A stretch of 64,000 nucleotides of DNA from Phenylobacterium sp. (GCF_016793225.1 NZ_JAEUMN010000169.1:1-64000); one strand, 5' to 3'; shown: positions 37,461-47,779, numbered from the stretch's first letter. Translations and numbers: made by a program. Notes: generated from the sequence alone by a model not told the origin.

Positions 37461-38222
37461 GTGACGCAGCATTTTCCCACCCGACAGCTCCGGTTCTTCC
37501 TGACCGCGCCGTCGCCGTGTCCCTATCTGCCCGAGCGGTTCGAACGGAAAGTCTTCGCCCACCTGCCGCTGTCGGACGGCGCCCAGGTCAACGACAGCCT
37601 GACCCAGGTCGGCTTCCGCCGGTCGCAGAACATCGCCTATCGGCCCGCGTGCGAGGCCTGTTCCGCCTGCGTCTCCGCCCGGCTTCCCGCCGCCGACTAC
37701 GTCTTCTCGCGCTCCGAGCGGAAGATCCTCGCCCGAAACGCCGACATCGAGCGCCACCTCGTCGAGGCCGAGGCGACGATGGAGCAGTTCGACCTGCTCC
37801 GCCGCTACCTGCTGGCGCGCCACGCCAGCGGCGGCATGGCCGAGATGACCTGGCCCGACTATGTCGCCATGGTCGAGGACACGGCGGTCCGCACGCACAT
37901 CATCGAGTATCGGCTCAAGACACGGGACGGCGGTCCGGGCGACCTCATCGCCTGCGCCCTGGTGGACCTGATGAGCGACGGCCTGTCGCTGGTCTACAGC
38001 TTCTACGACCCCACCCTCGCCCGGCGCAGCCTCGGGTCGTTCATGATCCTGGACCATGTCGTCCAGGCGTGCCTCACCGCGCTGCCCTATGTGTATCTGG
38101 GCTACTGGGTCCGCGGTTCCGAGAAGATGGACTACAAGGCCCGCTTCTCCCCCATCGAGCTCCTCAAGCCCGACGGCTGGACGCTGGCCGCCGCGCGGGA
38201 CCTGCCGGTGCGTCCGGCCTGA
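37461..38222 (+). CDS. bpt: Aminoacyl-tRNA--protein transferase (Bpt/ATE type)
   Basis: 253 residues. Transfers Leu (or Arg) from tRNA to protein N-termini to mark them for ClpAP in the N-degron pathway. The N-terminal cysteine cluster CPYLP ... ACEACSACVSARLP and the ATE1-type C-terminal segments AEMTWPDYVAMVEDT, SLVYSFYDPTLARRSLGSFMIL and YVYLGYWVRGSEKMDYKARF are clear. The bacterial leucyl form (Bpt) is expected in alphaproteobacteria. Specificity is inferred. Confidence 0.9.
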   Translation: MTQHFPTRQLRFFLTAPSPCPYLPERFERKVFAHLPLSDGAQVNDSLTQVGFRRSQNIAYRPACEACSACVSARLPAADYVFSRSERKILARNADIERHLVEAEATMEQFDLLRRYLLARHASGGMAEMTWPDYVAMVEDTAVRTHIIEYRLKTRDGGPGDLIACALVDLMSDGLSLVYSFYDPTLARRSLGSFMILDHVVQACLTALPYVYLGYWVRGSEKMDYKARFSPIELLKPDGWTLAAARDLPVRPA

Positions 38223-38317
38223 CCCTGTGAAACCCGGGGGCGGCGTTCGCAACCTGTGGCAAGCCGCCGAAGAAGCCCATAGACTGCGGGCGTGAAGTCA
38301 GCCCCTCGATCAAGCGC

Positions 38318-38980
38318 ATGGCGCGGCAGCTTCGGCTGAACCTCGGCAGGGAGACGCCTCCCTCCTTCGGCGACTTCGAGCTCGGCCCGTCCAACGCGAC
38401 CGCCGTGGACGCCGTCCTGGCCTACCCGCGGTGGCCCGGCGGGTGCCTGGCGCTGATCGGCCCGCAGGGCGTCGGCAAGAGCCACATCGCCCAGGCCTGG
38501 GCTCGGCGGGCCGAGGCTGCGCGGACAGATCCTGAATCGCCCGATCTCGCGGCCGCCGCGGGCCGGCCGGTTCTGCTGGAGGACGTCGACCGCGGCTTCT
38601 CGGCCGAGGGCCTTTTCCACCTGATCAACCTGGCGGGCCGCGCCGGCGGCGGCCTGCTGCTGACGGCCCGAACGCGGCCCGCCACCTGGCAGACCGACCT
38701 GCCCGACCTGCGGTCTCGCCTCAACGCGTTGCCGGTGGCCGAGATCGCCCCGCCCGACGATGCGGTGCTCGAGGGCGTGCTGCGGCGCTTCTTCCGGAAC
38801 CGCAACATCCGGCCGCCCGAGGAGGTCTATCCTTACCTCCTGGCGCGCATGAACCGGTCGATCCCCGACGCCGAGGAGATCGTGCGCCGCCTGGACGAGG
38901 CCGGCGACGCGGGATTCCGGCCGGTCACCCGCGTGCTGGCGCGGCAGATTCTCGAGGACGCGCAGCAACTCGACCTGTGA
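38318..38980 (+). CDS. hdaA: DnaA-inactivation AAA+ protein HdaA
   Basis: 220 residues of DnaA-like AAA+ fold without the DNA-binding domain. It stimulates ATP hydrolysis by DnaA after replication starts. The N-terminal clamp-binding motif QLRLNL is at residues 4-9, Walker A (GPQGVGKS) at about 48-55, a Walker-B-like LLEDVD near 90, and the sensor-2 region LNRSIPDAEEIVRRLDEAG-like near the end. Length and motifs match Caulobacter HdaA. It lies 95 bases after bpt. Confidence 0.92.
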   Translation: MARQLRLNLGRETPPSFGDFELGPSNATAVDAVLAYPRWPGGCLALIGPQGVGKSHIAQAWARRAEAARTDPESPDLAAAAGRPVLLEDVDRGFSAEGLFHLINLAGRAGGGLLLTARTRPATWQTDLPDLRSRLNALPVAEIAPPDDAVLEGVLRRFFRNRNIRPPEEVYPYLLARMNRSIPDAEEIVRRLDEAGDAGFRPVTRVLARQILEDAQQLDL

Positions 38981-39075
38981 GGGCCGAAATATTTTCCGGC
39001 GCGATAGACAAACCGATTCTTTTTCCTCCACTGGTTCGACCCGTGGCGGCGGGGCCACGGCTTCGGGACGTTCGG

Positions 39076-40653
39076 ATGCTTGCGCCAGGCCCAGGGACGG
39101 CGGCGCCTGAGCTGGAACTCAAGTTTCAGCTGGGCGATGGCGCCGTCGAAGCCCTTCAGGCGCTTTTCCCCGTCGAGGCGGCTCGCATCGCCCGCCTGCA
39201 CGCCGTCTATTTCGACACCGCCGATCACAGGCTGCGGGACGGCGGCTTCAGCCTTCGCGTCCGCCGCAGCGACGAAACCTACATCCAGACGCTCAAGCAC
39301 CGGAACGGCGGCGGCCTTTTCCAGCGCGACGAGTGGGAGACCGAAGTCGCCGGCCCGGACCTGGACCTCGCCGCCCTTGCAGGCACGCCGGCCGCGAACG
39401 TGCTGGCCGACGCCGCCGTGAACCCGGCCTTCACCGTCGAGGTCGAGCGGCGCACGCATGCGTGGGTGCGTGGCGAGATCCACATCGAGGTCACCTTCGA
39501 CACCGGCGTGATCACGGCCGGCGAGAGGACCGAGCCGGTCGCGGAACTGGAGCTGGAGCTGATCTCGGGCAGCCAGCAGGACCTCTTCGACCTCGCGCGC
39601 GACCTTCAGCAGCGCGCCGCGCTGACGCTGTCGTTCGAAAGCAAGGCCGAGCGGGGCTACCGGCTGGCGGGCCACGACGGCGTCGCGGCGCTCAAGGCCC
39701 AGTCCCCGGCCATCGGACCGGACACGACCGGAGCGGCCGCGTTCCAGTCGATCGCGCGCGACGCCCTCGTCCAGATCGCGGGCAATGCGCGCCTGCTGCA
39801 GCGGGCCCACAACCCGGACGTCCTGCACCAGTTGCGGGTGGGCCTGCGGCGGCTGCGCGCGGCGCTTTCGGTCTTCCGGAACATGCTCGACCCGAACGGG
39901 CTCAACCTGGCGCGCTCCGAGACGCGGTGGCTCGCCGGCGAACTCTCGGAGGCGCGCGACCTCGACGTGTTCCTGCAGCTCGCGGCGACGCCCGACGAGA
40001 TCGAGGAAAGCGCCGGCCGCGCGGCGTTCTTCCGCGCGCTGCGTCACGCCCAGGCCGAAGCCTATGAGAAGGCCTTGGCGGCCGTCCGCTCCCAGCGCTT
40101 CCGCAGCCTCCTCGTGACGCTCGGCGAGTGGATCGAGGTCGGCGCGTGGCAGGGTCTCGCGAACGAACGGGCCCGGCGCCTGCGCGAGGGATCGGCCGCC
40201 GCGCTGGCGGCCGCCCTCATGGACCGCCAGGACCGGCGCCTGCGCCGCCGCTCGCACGGCTTCCGGCGGCTCGACCCGGAGGCGCGGCACGACCTGCGTA
40301 AGGAGGCCAAGAAGCTCCGCTATGCCGCCGCTTTCTTCGGCGAGACCTTCCCGCAGCATCCGAAGCGACGCGCGCGCTTCATGACGGTGCTGCGGGCCCT
40401 GCAGGACCGGCTGGGACTGCTGAACGACATCGCAGTCGCCCGCACCGTGGCCGCGCGGGCTGTCGGGCGGCGTGGCGGGGAGCTCGCGTTCGCGGCCGGG
40501 CTTGAGGTGGGGCGCATCGCGAGAGGCGAAGATAACGCCATCGACGCGGCCAACGCGACGTTCAAGGCGTATCGGAAGCTGAAGCCCTACTGGTCGGCCC
40601 CGAACGATCATGAGGACCTTAACCTTTCGAGACCACGTTTAGAGAGCGTCTGA
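39076..40653 (+). CDS. CYTH-CHAD domain protein (polyphosphate-associated)
   Basis: 525 residues. The N-terminal CYTH tunnel domain (about 1-205) starts with the ELELKF signature and has several basic and acidic strand residues for triphosphate and metals. The C-terminal CHAD domain (about 225-500) carries conserved His/Arg helices such as LHQLRVGLRRLRAAL and RHDLRKEAKKLRYAAAFF, which bind polyphosphate. It is followed within 18 bases by ppk and then ppx. An inorganic triphosphatase or polyphosphate-binding role is a reasonable inference. The start is ATG 39076; upstream residues to 38977 look non-conserved. Confidence 0.9.
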   Translation: MLAPGPGTAAPELELKFQLGDGAVEALQALFPVEAARIARLHAVYFDTADHRLRDGGFSLRVRRSDETYIQTLKHRNGGGLFQRDEWETEVAGPDLDLAALAGTPAANVLADAAVNPAFTVEVERRTHAWVRGEIHIEVTFDTGVITAGERTEPVAELELELISGSQQDLFDLARDLQQRAALTLSFESKAERGYRLAGHDGVAALKAQSPAIGPDTTGAAAFQSIARDALVQIAGNARLLQRAHNPDVLHQLRVGLRRLRAALSVFRNMLDPNGLNLARSETRWLAGELSEARDLDVFLQLAATPDEIEESAGRAAFFRALRHAQAEAYEKALAAVRSQRFRSLLVTLGEWIEVGAWQGLANERARRLREGSAAALAAALMDRQDRRLRRRSHGFRRLDPEARHDLRKEAKKLRYAAAFFGETFPQHPKRRARFMTVLRALQDRLGLLNDIAVARTVAARAVGRRGGELAFAAGLEVGRIARGEDNAIDAANATFKAYRKLKPYWSAPNDHEDLNLSRPRLESV

Positions 40654-40671
40654 CGCCGCCCGAGAGTCTGC

Positions 40672-42885
40672 ATGCCCAACGACGCCGTTCCGATCAGCGC
40701 CAACACGCCCGCGCCGGCTGACGCCGGTGCGCTCGCGATGGAGGACCTGTCCGGCTCGCCGTTGCGCTTCTTCAACCGCGAGCTCTCGTGGCTGGCCTTC
40801 AATCGCCGGGTCCTGGCCGAGAGCATGAACCCGCGGCATCCGCTGCTCGAACGCCTGCGGTTCCTGGCCATCAGCGCCAACAACCTCGACGAATTCTACA
40901 TGGTGCGGGTCGCGGGTCTGAAGGCGCAGGTCCGCGAGGGCATACGCGTCGTGAGCCAGGACGGCCTGACCGCGGCCGAGCAGCTGGTCAGGGTGAACGC
41001 GGCCGCCGCCGAGCTGATGGCCGACCAGCAGACCCGCTGGCGCGAGCTTTGCGCCGAGCTGTCCACCGAGGGTCTGCGATACGTTTCCGCCGCCGAGGTC
41101 ACCGACGCCGAGCGCGCGGGTCTCGAGGAACGGTTCCTGAACGACCTGTTTCCGGTGCTGACCCCGCTGGCCATCGATCCGGCGCATCCGTTCCCGTTCA
41201 TCCCGAACCTGGCGTTCTCGCTGGTGCTGAAGATCCGCCGGACCGCCGACGGTCGGCAACTCTATGCGCTGGCGCCGCTGCCGGCCCAGGTGGCGCGTTT
41301 CTGGGACATCGCCCCCGGCCGCCAGAGCACGCGGCGCAAGGCCGAACGACGGGTGATCTCGCTGGAGAGCATGGTCACCCTTTTCCTCGACCACCTGTTC
41401 CCCGGCTGTGAGATCGAGGAACAGGGCGTGTTCCGGCTGATCCGCGATTCCGACGTGGAGATGGAGGAAGAGGCCGAGGATCTGGTGCGCGAGTTCGAGG
41501 CGCGCCTGAAGCAGCGGCGCCTGGGCTCCGTCGTTCGCATCGAGATCGAGGACGACATGCCGGAGGAGCTGCGCAGCTTCATCCTGCAGAGCCTGCGCGT
41601 GGAGCCCGAGGACGTCATCGTCTTCGACGGCCTGCTGGGACTGGACGAGCTCACCCAGATCATCCCGGCCGACCGCCCCGACCTGAAGTTCAAGCCCTTC
41701 GAGCCGCGGTTCCCGGAACGCATCCGCGACCACGGCGGGGACTGCTTCGCCGCGATCCGCGAGAAGGACATCCTGGTCCACCACCCGTTCGAGAGCTTCG
41801 ACGTGGTGGTCCAGTTCCTGCGCCAGGCGGCGCGCGATCCGAACGTGCTGGCGATCAAGCAGACGCTCTACCGCACCAGCCAGGACAGCCCCATCGTCGC
41901 GGCGCTGATCGAGGCCGCCGAGAACGGCAAGAACGTCACCGCCGTCGTCGAGATCAAGGCGCGCTTCGACGAGGAGGCGAACCTGAAGTGGGCGCGAGAC
42001 CTCGAGCGGGCCGGCGTGCACGTCGTGTTCGGCTTCATCGAGTACAAGACGCACGCCAAGCTTTCGACGGTCGTCCGGCGCGAGGGCGACGTCCTGCGCA
42101 CCTACTGCCATTTCGGGACCGGCAACTACCATCCGATCACCGCGCGCATCTATACGGACCTGTCGCTGTTCACGACCGATCCCGCCTTCGGCCGGGACTC
42201 GGCGAAGCTCTTCAACTACGTCACCGGCTACGCCCAGCCGGTGAGCCTTGAACGGCTGTCCTTCTCGCCGGTCACCATGAAGCGGGATCTGCTGCGGCTC
42301 ATCGGCGAGGAAAGCGTCAACGCGCGCGCCGGCCGGCCGGCCGGGATCTGGGCCAAGATGAACTCCCTGGTCGACCCGGAAGTGATCGACGCGCTCTACG
42401 AGGCCAGCCGGGCGGGCGTTCCCGTCGACCTCGTGATTCGCGGGATCTGCTGCCTGCGTCCCGGCCTGCCGGGGCTCTCCGAGAACATCCGGGTCAAGTC
42501 CATCGTCGGGCGGTTCCTCGAGCACGGGCGGATCGTGGCCTTCGCCAACGGCCACGCGATGCCCTCGCCCCATGCCCGGGTCTTCATCTCCTCGGCCGAC
42601 TGGATGCCGCGCAACCTCGACCGGCGGGTCGAGTGCATGACGCCGGTCGAGAACCCCACCGTCCACCAGCAGGTCCTGCAGCAGATCATGCTCGCGAACC
42701 TGAAGGACGAAGCGCAAAGCTGGACCCTCGACGGCGACGGCGGCTATAGGCGTGATCCTGCCTGGGACCACCCGAACGCCTTCTCGGCGCACGAGTACTT
42801 CATGACCAATCCGAGCCTTTCCGGTCGTGGGCAGAGAGTGAAGGACATGCCGCGCGCGATCGAAAATGTGGCCTCGCGAGGATAG
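40672..42885 (+). CDS. ppk: Polyphosphate kinase 1
   Basis: Makes polyphosphate from ATP through a phospho-histidine. 737 residues. [20 protein letters not shown] at the start, [14 protein letters not shown], the PLD-like segment [14 protein letters not shown] with the phospho-acceptor His, and [19 protein letters not shown] are present, with a second PLD-like site near [19 protein letters not shown]. It overlaps ppx by 20 bases. Confidence 0.97.
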   Translation: MPNDAVPISANTPAPADAGALAMEDLSGSPLRFFNRELSWLAFNRRVLAESMNPRHPLLERLRFLAISANNLDEFYMVRVAGLKAQVREGIRVVSQDGLTAAEQLVRVNAAAAELMADQQTRWRELCAELSTEGLRYVSAAEVTDAERAGLEERFLNDLFPVLTPLAIDPAHPFPFIPNLAFSLVLKIRRTADGRQLYALAPLPAQVARFWDIAPGRQSTRRKAERRVISLESMVTLFLDHLFPGCEIEEQGVFRLIRDSDVEMEEEAEDLVREFEARLKQRRLGSVVRIEIEDDMPEELRSFILQSLRVEPEDVIVFDGLLGLDELTQIIPADRPDLKFKPFEPRFPERIRDHGGDCFAAIREKDILVHHPFESFDVVVQFLRQAARDPNVLAIKQTLYRTSQDSPIVAALIEAAENGKNVTAVVEIKARFDEEANLKWARDLERAGVHVVFGFIEYKTHAKLSTVVRREGDVLRTYCHFGTGNYHPITARIYTDLSLFTTDPAFGRDSAKLFNYVTGYAQPVSLERLSFSPVTMKRDLLRLIGEESVNARAGRPAGIWAKMNSLVDPEVIDALYEASRAGVPVDLVIRGICCLRPGLPGLSENIRVKSIVGRFLEHGRIVAFANGHAMPSPHARVFISSADWMPRNLDRRVECMTPVENPTVHQQVLQQIMLANLKDEAQSWTLDGDGGYRRDPAWDHPNAFSAHEYFMTNPSLSGRGQRVKDMPRAIENVASRG

Positions 42886-44362
42886 CGCGCCGCGCTCCGA
42901 CGGCCGGCAGGCCGCGGTCATCGACGTGGGATCCAACTCCGTCCGCCTCGTGATCTACCGGGTGGACGGCCGGGCCCTCTGGACCATCTACAACGAAAAG
43001 GTGGTCGCCGGACTTGGCCGCGACCTTCCGGCCACGGGCCGGCTGAACGCCGAGGGCGTCGAGGCCGCGGTGGGCGCCCTGCGACGCTTCCGCGCCCTGC
43101 TCGAAGGCTGGCGCGCCGAGGAGGTGAGCGCGGTCGCCACCGCCGCCGTGCGCGAGGCGGCGGACGGGCGCGCGTTCCTGAAGCGCGTCCTGGACCAGAC
43201 GGGCCTCGACGTCCGCGTCCTCTCGGGCGAGGAGGAGGCCCGCTACGCCGCCCTGGGCGTGCTGTGCGGCCAGCCCGAGGCGGACGGCGTGGTCGGCGAC
43301 CTGGGCGGATCCAGCCTCGAGCTGGTCCGGCTCGGGGGCGTGGCGAATCCGGAGGGCGTCACGCTGCCCCTGGGTCCCTTCTCCCTGGGCGCTCCCAAGA
43401 GCCTCAACATCGAGCGCACGCGCCGCATCGTCGACGACCATCTCGCGCCCCTGGCCCGGCGCTTCGCGAGCCCGGCGTTCCATGCCGTTGGGGGCGCCTG
43501 GCGCAACCTCGCGCTGCTGCACATGCAACTGGCGGACTATCCCCTGCACGTGGCGCATCAGTACGAGATCGGCCGCAGCGATGCGCTGGATCTGGCCCGG
43601 TTCGTCCAGCGGCAGTCCCGCTCGTCGCTCGAAGGCATCGATGGCCTTTCGAAGAAGCGCTTCGATACGCTGCCGTACGCCGCGCTGGTGCTCGAGCGCG
43701 TCCTCGAGCGGCTGGGCGTGGAAAAGGTGGTAGTGAGCGCCTACGGGGTGCGGGAAGGCATGCTTCTCGAGGCCATGCCCCCCGAGGTCCGCCGCCTCGA
43801 TCCCCTCATCGAGGGCTGCGAGGCGCTGACGGCGCAGCGCGGAATCTCGCCGGTGCTGGGACACGCGCTGGAAGCCTGGGTCGGGCCTCTCTTCGAGAGC
43901 CTTCCGCCGCTCTTCGGGGATCGCGACCGGGTCCTCGTCGCCGCCGCCTGCCGCCTGGCCGACCTCGGCGCGCGGCTACATCCCGACCACCGGGCGGATC
44001 TGGCGTTCGACCAGGTGCTGCGCGCGCCTCTGGCCGGCATGCGGCATCCCGAGCGCGTCTTCCTGGCCGCCGTCGCCTTCTCGCGCCACTCGGCCGCGCA
44101 GCCGCCCCACCCGACGGTGGCGCGCGTGCTCAGCGCCGAGCGCCGGCAACGAGCGCGGGCGCTCGGCTCCGCGATACGGCTGGGCTGCGACCTCTCGGGC
44201 CACAACCCGCGCCTGCTCGAGAAGTCGGGCGTGACGATCCGCGGCGATCGCCTGGCGTTGAACGTGCTGGCGGGCTGGGAAGACATGCTGCTCGGCGAGC
44301 AGACGACGCGCCGGGCCCAGACGCTCGCGCAGGCGCTGAAGCTGAAGCTCGAGATGGGCTGA
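42866..44362 (+). CDS. ppx: Exopolyphosphatase (Ppx/GppA family)
   Basis: 498 residues. Degrades polyphosphate from its ends, or ppGpp precursors in the GppA branch. ASKHA-fold motifs: [58 protein letters not shown]. The C-terminal half is HD-type helical sequence. The start lies within the last 20 bases of ppk, so the two are coupled. Ppx is more likely than GppA because of the ppk partner. Confidence 0.94.
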   Translation: MWPREDSAPRSDGRQAAVIDVGSNSVRLVIYRVDGRALWTIYNEKVVAGLGRDLPATGRLNAEGVEAAVGALRRFRALLEGWRAEEVSAVATAAVREAADGRAFLKRVLDQTGLDVRVLSGEEEARYAALGVLCGQPEADGVVGDLGGSSLELVRLGGVANPEGVTLPLGPFSLGAPKSLNIERTRRIVDDHLAPLARRFASPAFHAVGGAWRNLALLHMQLADYPLHVAHQYEIGRSDALDLARFVQRQSRSSLEGIDGLSKKRFDTLPYAALVLERVLERLGVEKVVVSAYGVREGMLLEAMPPEVRRLDPLIEGCEALTAQRGISPVLGHALEAWVGPLFESLPPLFGDRDRVLVAAACRLADLGARLHPDHRADLAFDQVLRAPLAGMRHPERVFLAAVAFSRHSAAQPPHPTVARVLSAERRQRARALGSAIRLGCDLSGHNPRLLEKSGVTIRGDRLALNVLAGWEDMLLGEQTTRRAQTLAQALKLKLEMG

Positions 44363-44953
44363 CGCGAAGAGGGGGGCGGCCGCGAGGCGCCCCCGTCCCC
44401 GAACCTTCGGCCATGGCCCTCGAGCGGGTGCTGACGGGCGGCAGGGCCGCAGGGTCCATACGAAGAGGGCGGCGCCCCGGTCGCCCGGAACCCCGCCCTC
44501 TCTTCCAGATCCGTTGGGGGATCTGAGCCTTCGAGGTGGATGGCCGTCTCGACTTCGCTGGGCGAACCCAGCTCGGCGTCGACCGCACCCTCCGTGCCAC
44601 CTCCGGAACCGCCGGCGCCACCTGGGGTCGCCCCCGTGTCGCACCGCCTGCCCTGGAGAGCCTCCTGCCCGCTCCGCGTTCCGGTCGCCCGGTCCGCCGC
44701 GCCGCAGTCCCTCTCGGCAAGTGGAGCGTCTCAGAGGCCCGCCCAGGGCGCAACCGCCGCACGGCGCGGGGCTGTGGAGCGACGGCGGCGCCGCGGGTGG
44801 AGGACCTGTGGAGCGCCGGAGGAGCGTTCGCCAAACGGCCGTCTTTCCCGAGGCTTGGACTTATCCGCAGATTCAGCGGCCGCACGCTGCGCTTGCCGGC
44901 CCCCGGGTAAGGCGGATCAATAGAGTCGGGCGAAGCACAAGCGGAGTACGGAC
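44363..44953. other. 591-base gap with hairpins, no convincing gene
   Basis: The gap follows ppx. It holds three inverted repeats: GGGGGCG-type arms at about 44369-44391; a longer one, GAAGAGGGCGG paired with CCGCCCTC-T-CTTC, at about 44462-44505; and AGATCC/GGATCT at about 44506-44523. None has a T run. Several open frames exist on both strands, but their translations are Pro/Arg/Ala-rich and unlike real proteins. A promoter for the monooxygenase operon must lie near the right end. I cannot say whether the rest is leader RNA, decayed sequence or an RNA gene. Confidence 0.5.
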
Positions 44954-46192
44954 GTGTCGGCGTATGACCTGATCATCGTGGGCGGCGGGATCGGCGGATC
45001 AGCTCTGGCGACCGTCATGGCGCGCGCCGGGGCGTCCGTCCTCCTCCTGGAGCAGTCGGCGGCCTATGAGGACCGGGTGCGCGGCGAGTGGATCGCGCCC
45101 TGGGGCGTCGACGAGGTGAAGCGCGTCGGCCTCTACGACCTGCTGATCGAAGCCGGCGGCCATCACCTGCACCGCCACGTCACCTACGACGAGACCCTGG
45201 ACCCCGCGGCGGCCGAGGCCCGGACGCTGCCGCTGGGCATCTTCCGGCCCGATGTGCCCGGACCGCTCTGCCTCGGCCATCCGCACCACTGCCAGACGCT
45301 GTTCGACGCCGCGTCCGCCGCCGGCGCCGTCACGCTGCGGCAGGCCCGCGTGACCGAGCTCCAGGGCGGCCCCACGCCCAGGGTCGTGTACGAGGTCGAC
45401 GGCGAGACCTTCATCGCCACCGCGCGCCTGCTGGTGGGCGCCGACGGCCGCACGTCGCAGGTCCGCGAGGCGGCCGGCATCACCCTGCACCAGGACAAGC
45501 CCCACCACTGGTTCGGGGGCCTCCTGATCGACGGCGCGGACGAATGGCCCGCCGACATGCAGGCGATCGGCACCGAGGGCGACTTCGCCTTCCTCGCCTT
45601 CCCGCAGGGCGGCGGCAAGGTGCGGATCTACGGCGGCTACGCGCTCGACCAGGCCCAGCGGTTCAAGGGCCCGGACGGCGCACGGCGCTTCCTGGACGCC
45701 TTCGCCATGAGCTGCAGCCCGCAGAACCGCCACCTGGTCTCGGGCGAGCCGGCGGGCCCGCTCTTCAGCTACTTCAACAACGACTCCTGGACCGACGAGC
45801 CGTTCGCGCCGGGCGTCGTCCTGGTGGGCGACGCCGCGGGATGGAACGACCCCATCCTGGGACTGGGCCTGTCGATCACCTACCGGGACGTGCGGATCGT
45901 CAGCGAACTGCTGAAGGAAACCGAGGACTGGGCGGAGCTGTCGTTCGCCCCGTACGCTGAAGAGCGCGCCGAGCGCATGCGGCGCCTCCGATTCGCGGCC
46001 CGGATGCAGGCGGCGCTCGACATGGAGTTCGACGAGGCCGCCCGCGCCCGCCGCGCACGCGTCTTCGCCAAGTCGGCCGCCGACCCCAGCTTCAAGGTCC
46101 AGGGCTTCGCCGTCATGGCGGGGCCGGAGGCGCTGCCGGCGGAAGCCTTCACGCAGGAAGCCTGGGACCGCGTCATGGGAGAGCCCGCATGA
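44954..46192 (+). CDS. FAD-dependent aromatic-hydroxylase-type monooxygenase
   Basis: 412 residues, GTG start 44954 with GGAG upstream. FAD-binding motifs of the p-hydroxybenzoate-hydroxylase class: YDLIIVGGGIGGSALATVMARAG (first GxGxxG), LLVGADGRTSQVREAAG (DG motif) and GVVLVGDAAGWNDPILGLGLS (GD motif, with WNDPILG in place of the usual P-x-x-G-x-G). Expected chemistry is NAD(P)H-dependent hydroxylation or epoxidation. It overlaps the NTF2-like gene by 4 bases. Confidence 0.9.
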   Translation: MSAYDLIIVGGGIGGSALATVMARAGASVLLLEQSAAYEDRVRGEWIAPWGVDEVKRVGLYDLLIEAGGHHLHRHVTYDETLDPAAAEARTLPLGIFRPDVPGPLCLGHPHHCQTLFDAASAAGAVTLRQARVTELQGGPTPRVVYEVDGETFIATARLLVGADGRTSQVREAAGITLHQDKPHHWFGGLLIDGADEWPADMQAIGTEGDFAFLAFPQGGGKVRIYGGYALDQAQRFKGPDGARRFLDAFAMSCSPQNRHLVSGEPAGPLFSYFNNDSWTDEPFAPGVVLVGDAAGWNDPILGLGLSITYRDVRIVSELLKETEDWAELSFAPYAEERAERMRRLRFAARMQAALDMEFDEAARARRARVFAKSAADPSFKVQGFAVMAGPEALPAEAFTQEAWDRVMGEPA

Positions 46193-46533
46193 GCCTCGAC
46201 ATCGCCGCCTACAACGCCGACTGGCTGAAGGCGTGGAGCGACAAGGACGTGGATCGCCTGTGCGCCTTCTACGCCGAGGACTGCGTCTACAAGGACCCGC
46301 AGACGGCCGCCGGCCTCACCGGCGCCGCCGCGCTGCGCCAGTATCTGACCGGCCTGTTCGGCGCGACGCCGAAGATGACCTACACGCCCGACGAAACCTG
46401 GCCGATCCCCGGCGGATTCTGCGGCCGCTGGTACTGCGACATCGAAGGCGGCGGACGGATGCGGGGGTTCGACCTGGTGATCCTCGACGGCGACAGGATC
46501 GCGCTCAACGAAGTCTACGTGCACCAGCTGTGA
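46189..46533 (+). CDS. NTF2-like (SnoaL-type) protein
   Basis: 114 residues: YNADWLKAWSDKDVDRLCAFYAEDCVYKDP at the start, a middle helix LRQYLTGLF, and the closing strand pair RMRGFDLVILDGDRIALNEVYVHQL. The fold makes a hydrophobic pocket used by cyclases, isomerases and dehydratases. It is translationally coupled on both sides, so it probably acts on the same compound as the monooxygenase. The exact reaction cannot be told. Confidence 0.85.
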   Translation: MSLDIAAYNADWLKAWSDKDVDRLCAFYAEDCVYKDPQTAAGLTGAAALRQYLTGLFGATPKMTYTPDETWPIPGGFCGRWYCDIEGGGRMRGFDLVILDGDRIALNEVYVHQL

Positions 46534-47615
46534 CCGTCCTCGCCCGACCCGACATCCGCCGGCCCGAGGCGATCGACGCGGCCTGGCTGACGGCCGTGCT
46601 GCAGTCCGCCGGCGTCGACGCGGTCGTCCGCAGCTTCACGGCCAAGGGCGTGGGCACCGGCCAGATCGGCGACAGCGTGCGCTTCAAGCTCGAGTACGAA
46701 CGCGGCGGCGAGAGCGCCCCGGCCTCGCTGGTGGGGAAGTTCCCCGCGGCCGGCGACGAGAGCCGCAACACCGGCATCGCGCTCGGCAACTATGTGCGCG
46801 AGGTCCGCTTTTACCAGCGCCTGGCGCCCACGGCCCTGATCCACACGCCCAGGTGCTGGTTCACCGATGTCGACGAGGCGACCAGCGAGTTCGTGCTGAT
46901 GATGGAGGATCTGGCGCCCGCCGAGCAGGGCGACCAGTTGCAGGGCGTGAGCCTGGAGCAGGCGCGCCTGGTCACCATCGAGGCCGCCAAGCTGCACGCA
47001 TCCCACTGGGGCGACGACGCCCTCGACGACATGCCCTTCGTGTCGGGCTCGCGCGCGGCGCCGGCCAGCGCGGCCAACCCCGACGCGGTGAAGATGCTGT
47101 GGGAGGCCTTCAAGGGGCGCTACGGCCCGCACCTGGCCCCTGAGTGGATCGAGGCCGGCGAGTGGCTCGCGCCCCGCTTCGGCAGCCTCGGCGCGTCGCA
47201 CGACGGACCCCGCTGCCTGACCCACAACGACTTCCGGCCCGACAACATGATGTTCGCCACCGCGGCGGGCGGCTACCCGGTCACGGTGCTCGACTGGCAA
47301 TCGTACGCGTACGGGTCTGGCCCCACCGACCTGGCCTACTTCCTGGCAGGCGCCCTGCCTCGCGACGTCCGCCGCGCGCACGAGGACGAGTTCCTGCAGC
47401 TCTACCTCGACACCCTCACGGGCCTCGGCGTGCAGGGCTACGGGATGGACGACCTGCGGCGTCACTATGCCCGCGGCGCCTACCTCCTGTTCGGGACGGC
47501 CTTCTTCGCGGCCATGATCGTCACCCAGACCGAGCGCGGCGACCGCATGTTCCTGCAGATGCTGGGCTCGGCCGCCGACCACATGTGGGACCACGGCGTC
47601 GTCGGCGGCGACTGA
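46530..47615 (+). CDS. Phosphotransferase of the aminoglycoside/CHK kinase-like family
   Basis: 361 residues, start GTG 46530 overlapping the previous stop. Kinase-like fold: LVGKFPAAGD for the ATP lysine, VLMMEDLAPAEQGDQ for the hinge, CLTHNDFRPDNMMF for the catalytic loop, and VTVLDWQSYAYGSGPTDLAYFL for the metal aspartate. Members phosphorylate small hydroxylated molecules. It may phosphorylate the product of the monooxygenase, which is inference. It is followed by a good terminator at 47737. Confidence 0.88.
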   Translation: MTVLARPDIRRPEAIDAAWLTAVLQSAGVDAVVRSFTAKGVGTGQIGDSVRFKLEYERGGESAPASLVGKFPAAGDESRNTGIALGNYVREVRFYQRLAPTALIHTPRCWFTDVDEATSEFVLMMEDLAPAEQGDQLQGVSLEQARLVTIEAAKLHASHWGDDALDDMPFVSGSRAAPASAANPDAVKMLWEAFKGRYGPHLAPEWIEAGEWLAPRFGSLGASHDGPRCLTHNDFRPDNMMFATAAGGYPVTVLDWQSYAYGSGPTDLAYFLAGALPRDVRRAHEDEFLQLYLDTLTGLGVQGYGMDDLRRHYARGAYLLFGTAFFAAMIVTQTERGDRMFLQMLGSAADHMWDHGVVGGD

Positions 47616-47736
47616 CCGCCAACCCGCGGCGGCGCCGAGAAGGCGTCTTCTATCCGTCACGGCGCCGACACGCCCGGCGGCTAGTCTGCTGACGTTACCT
47701 CGCAGATCTCTCCAAGCGGCGCCCCCAAGCCGCAAC

Positions 47737-47773
47737 GGCCGCGACCTCCCCCTCGGTCGCGGCCGTCTTTTTC
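47737..47773 (+). terminator. Intrinsic terminator after the monooxygenase operon
   Basis: A perfect 9-bp stem GGCCGCGAC/GTCGCGGCC with a CTCCCCCTCG loop, followed by GTCTTTTTC. It ends the plus-strand trio 44954-47615 and lies just before the end of the convergent metallophosphoesterase gene. Confidence 0.9.
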
Positions 47774-47779
47774 TGCGCC

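Noticed and set aside
44536-44923. 124- and 127-codon plus-strand frames in the gap after ppx
   Set aside because: Two overlapping frames and one minus frame are equally open; all are Pro/Ala/Arg-rich and none has a good ribosome site. GC content alone explains them.
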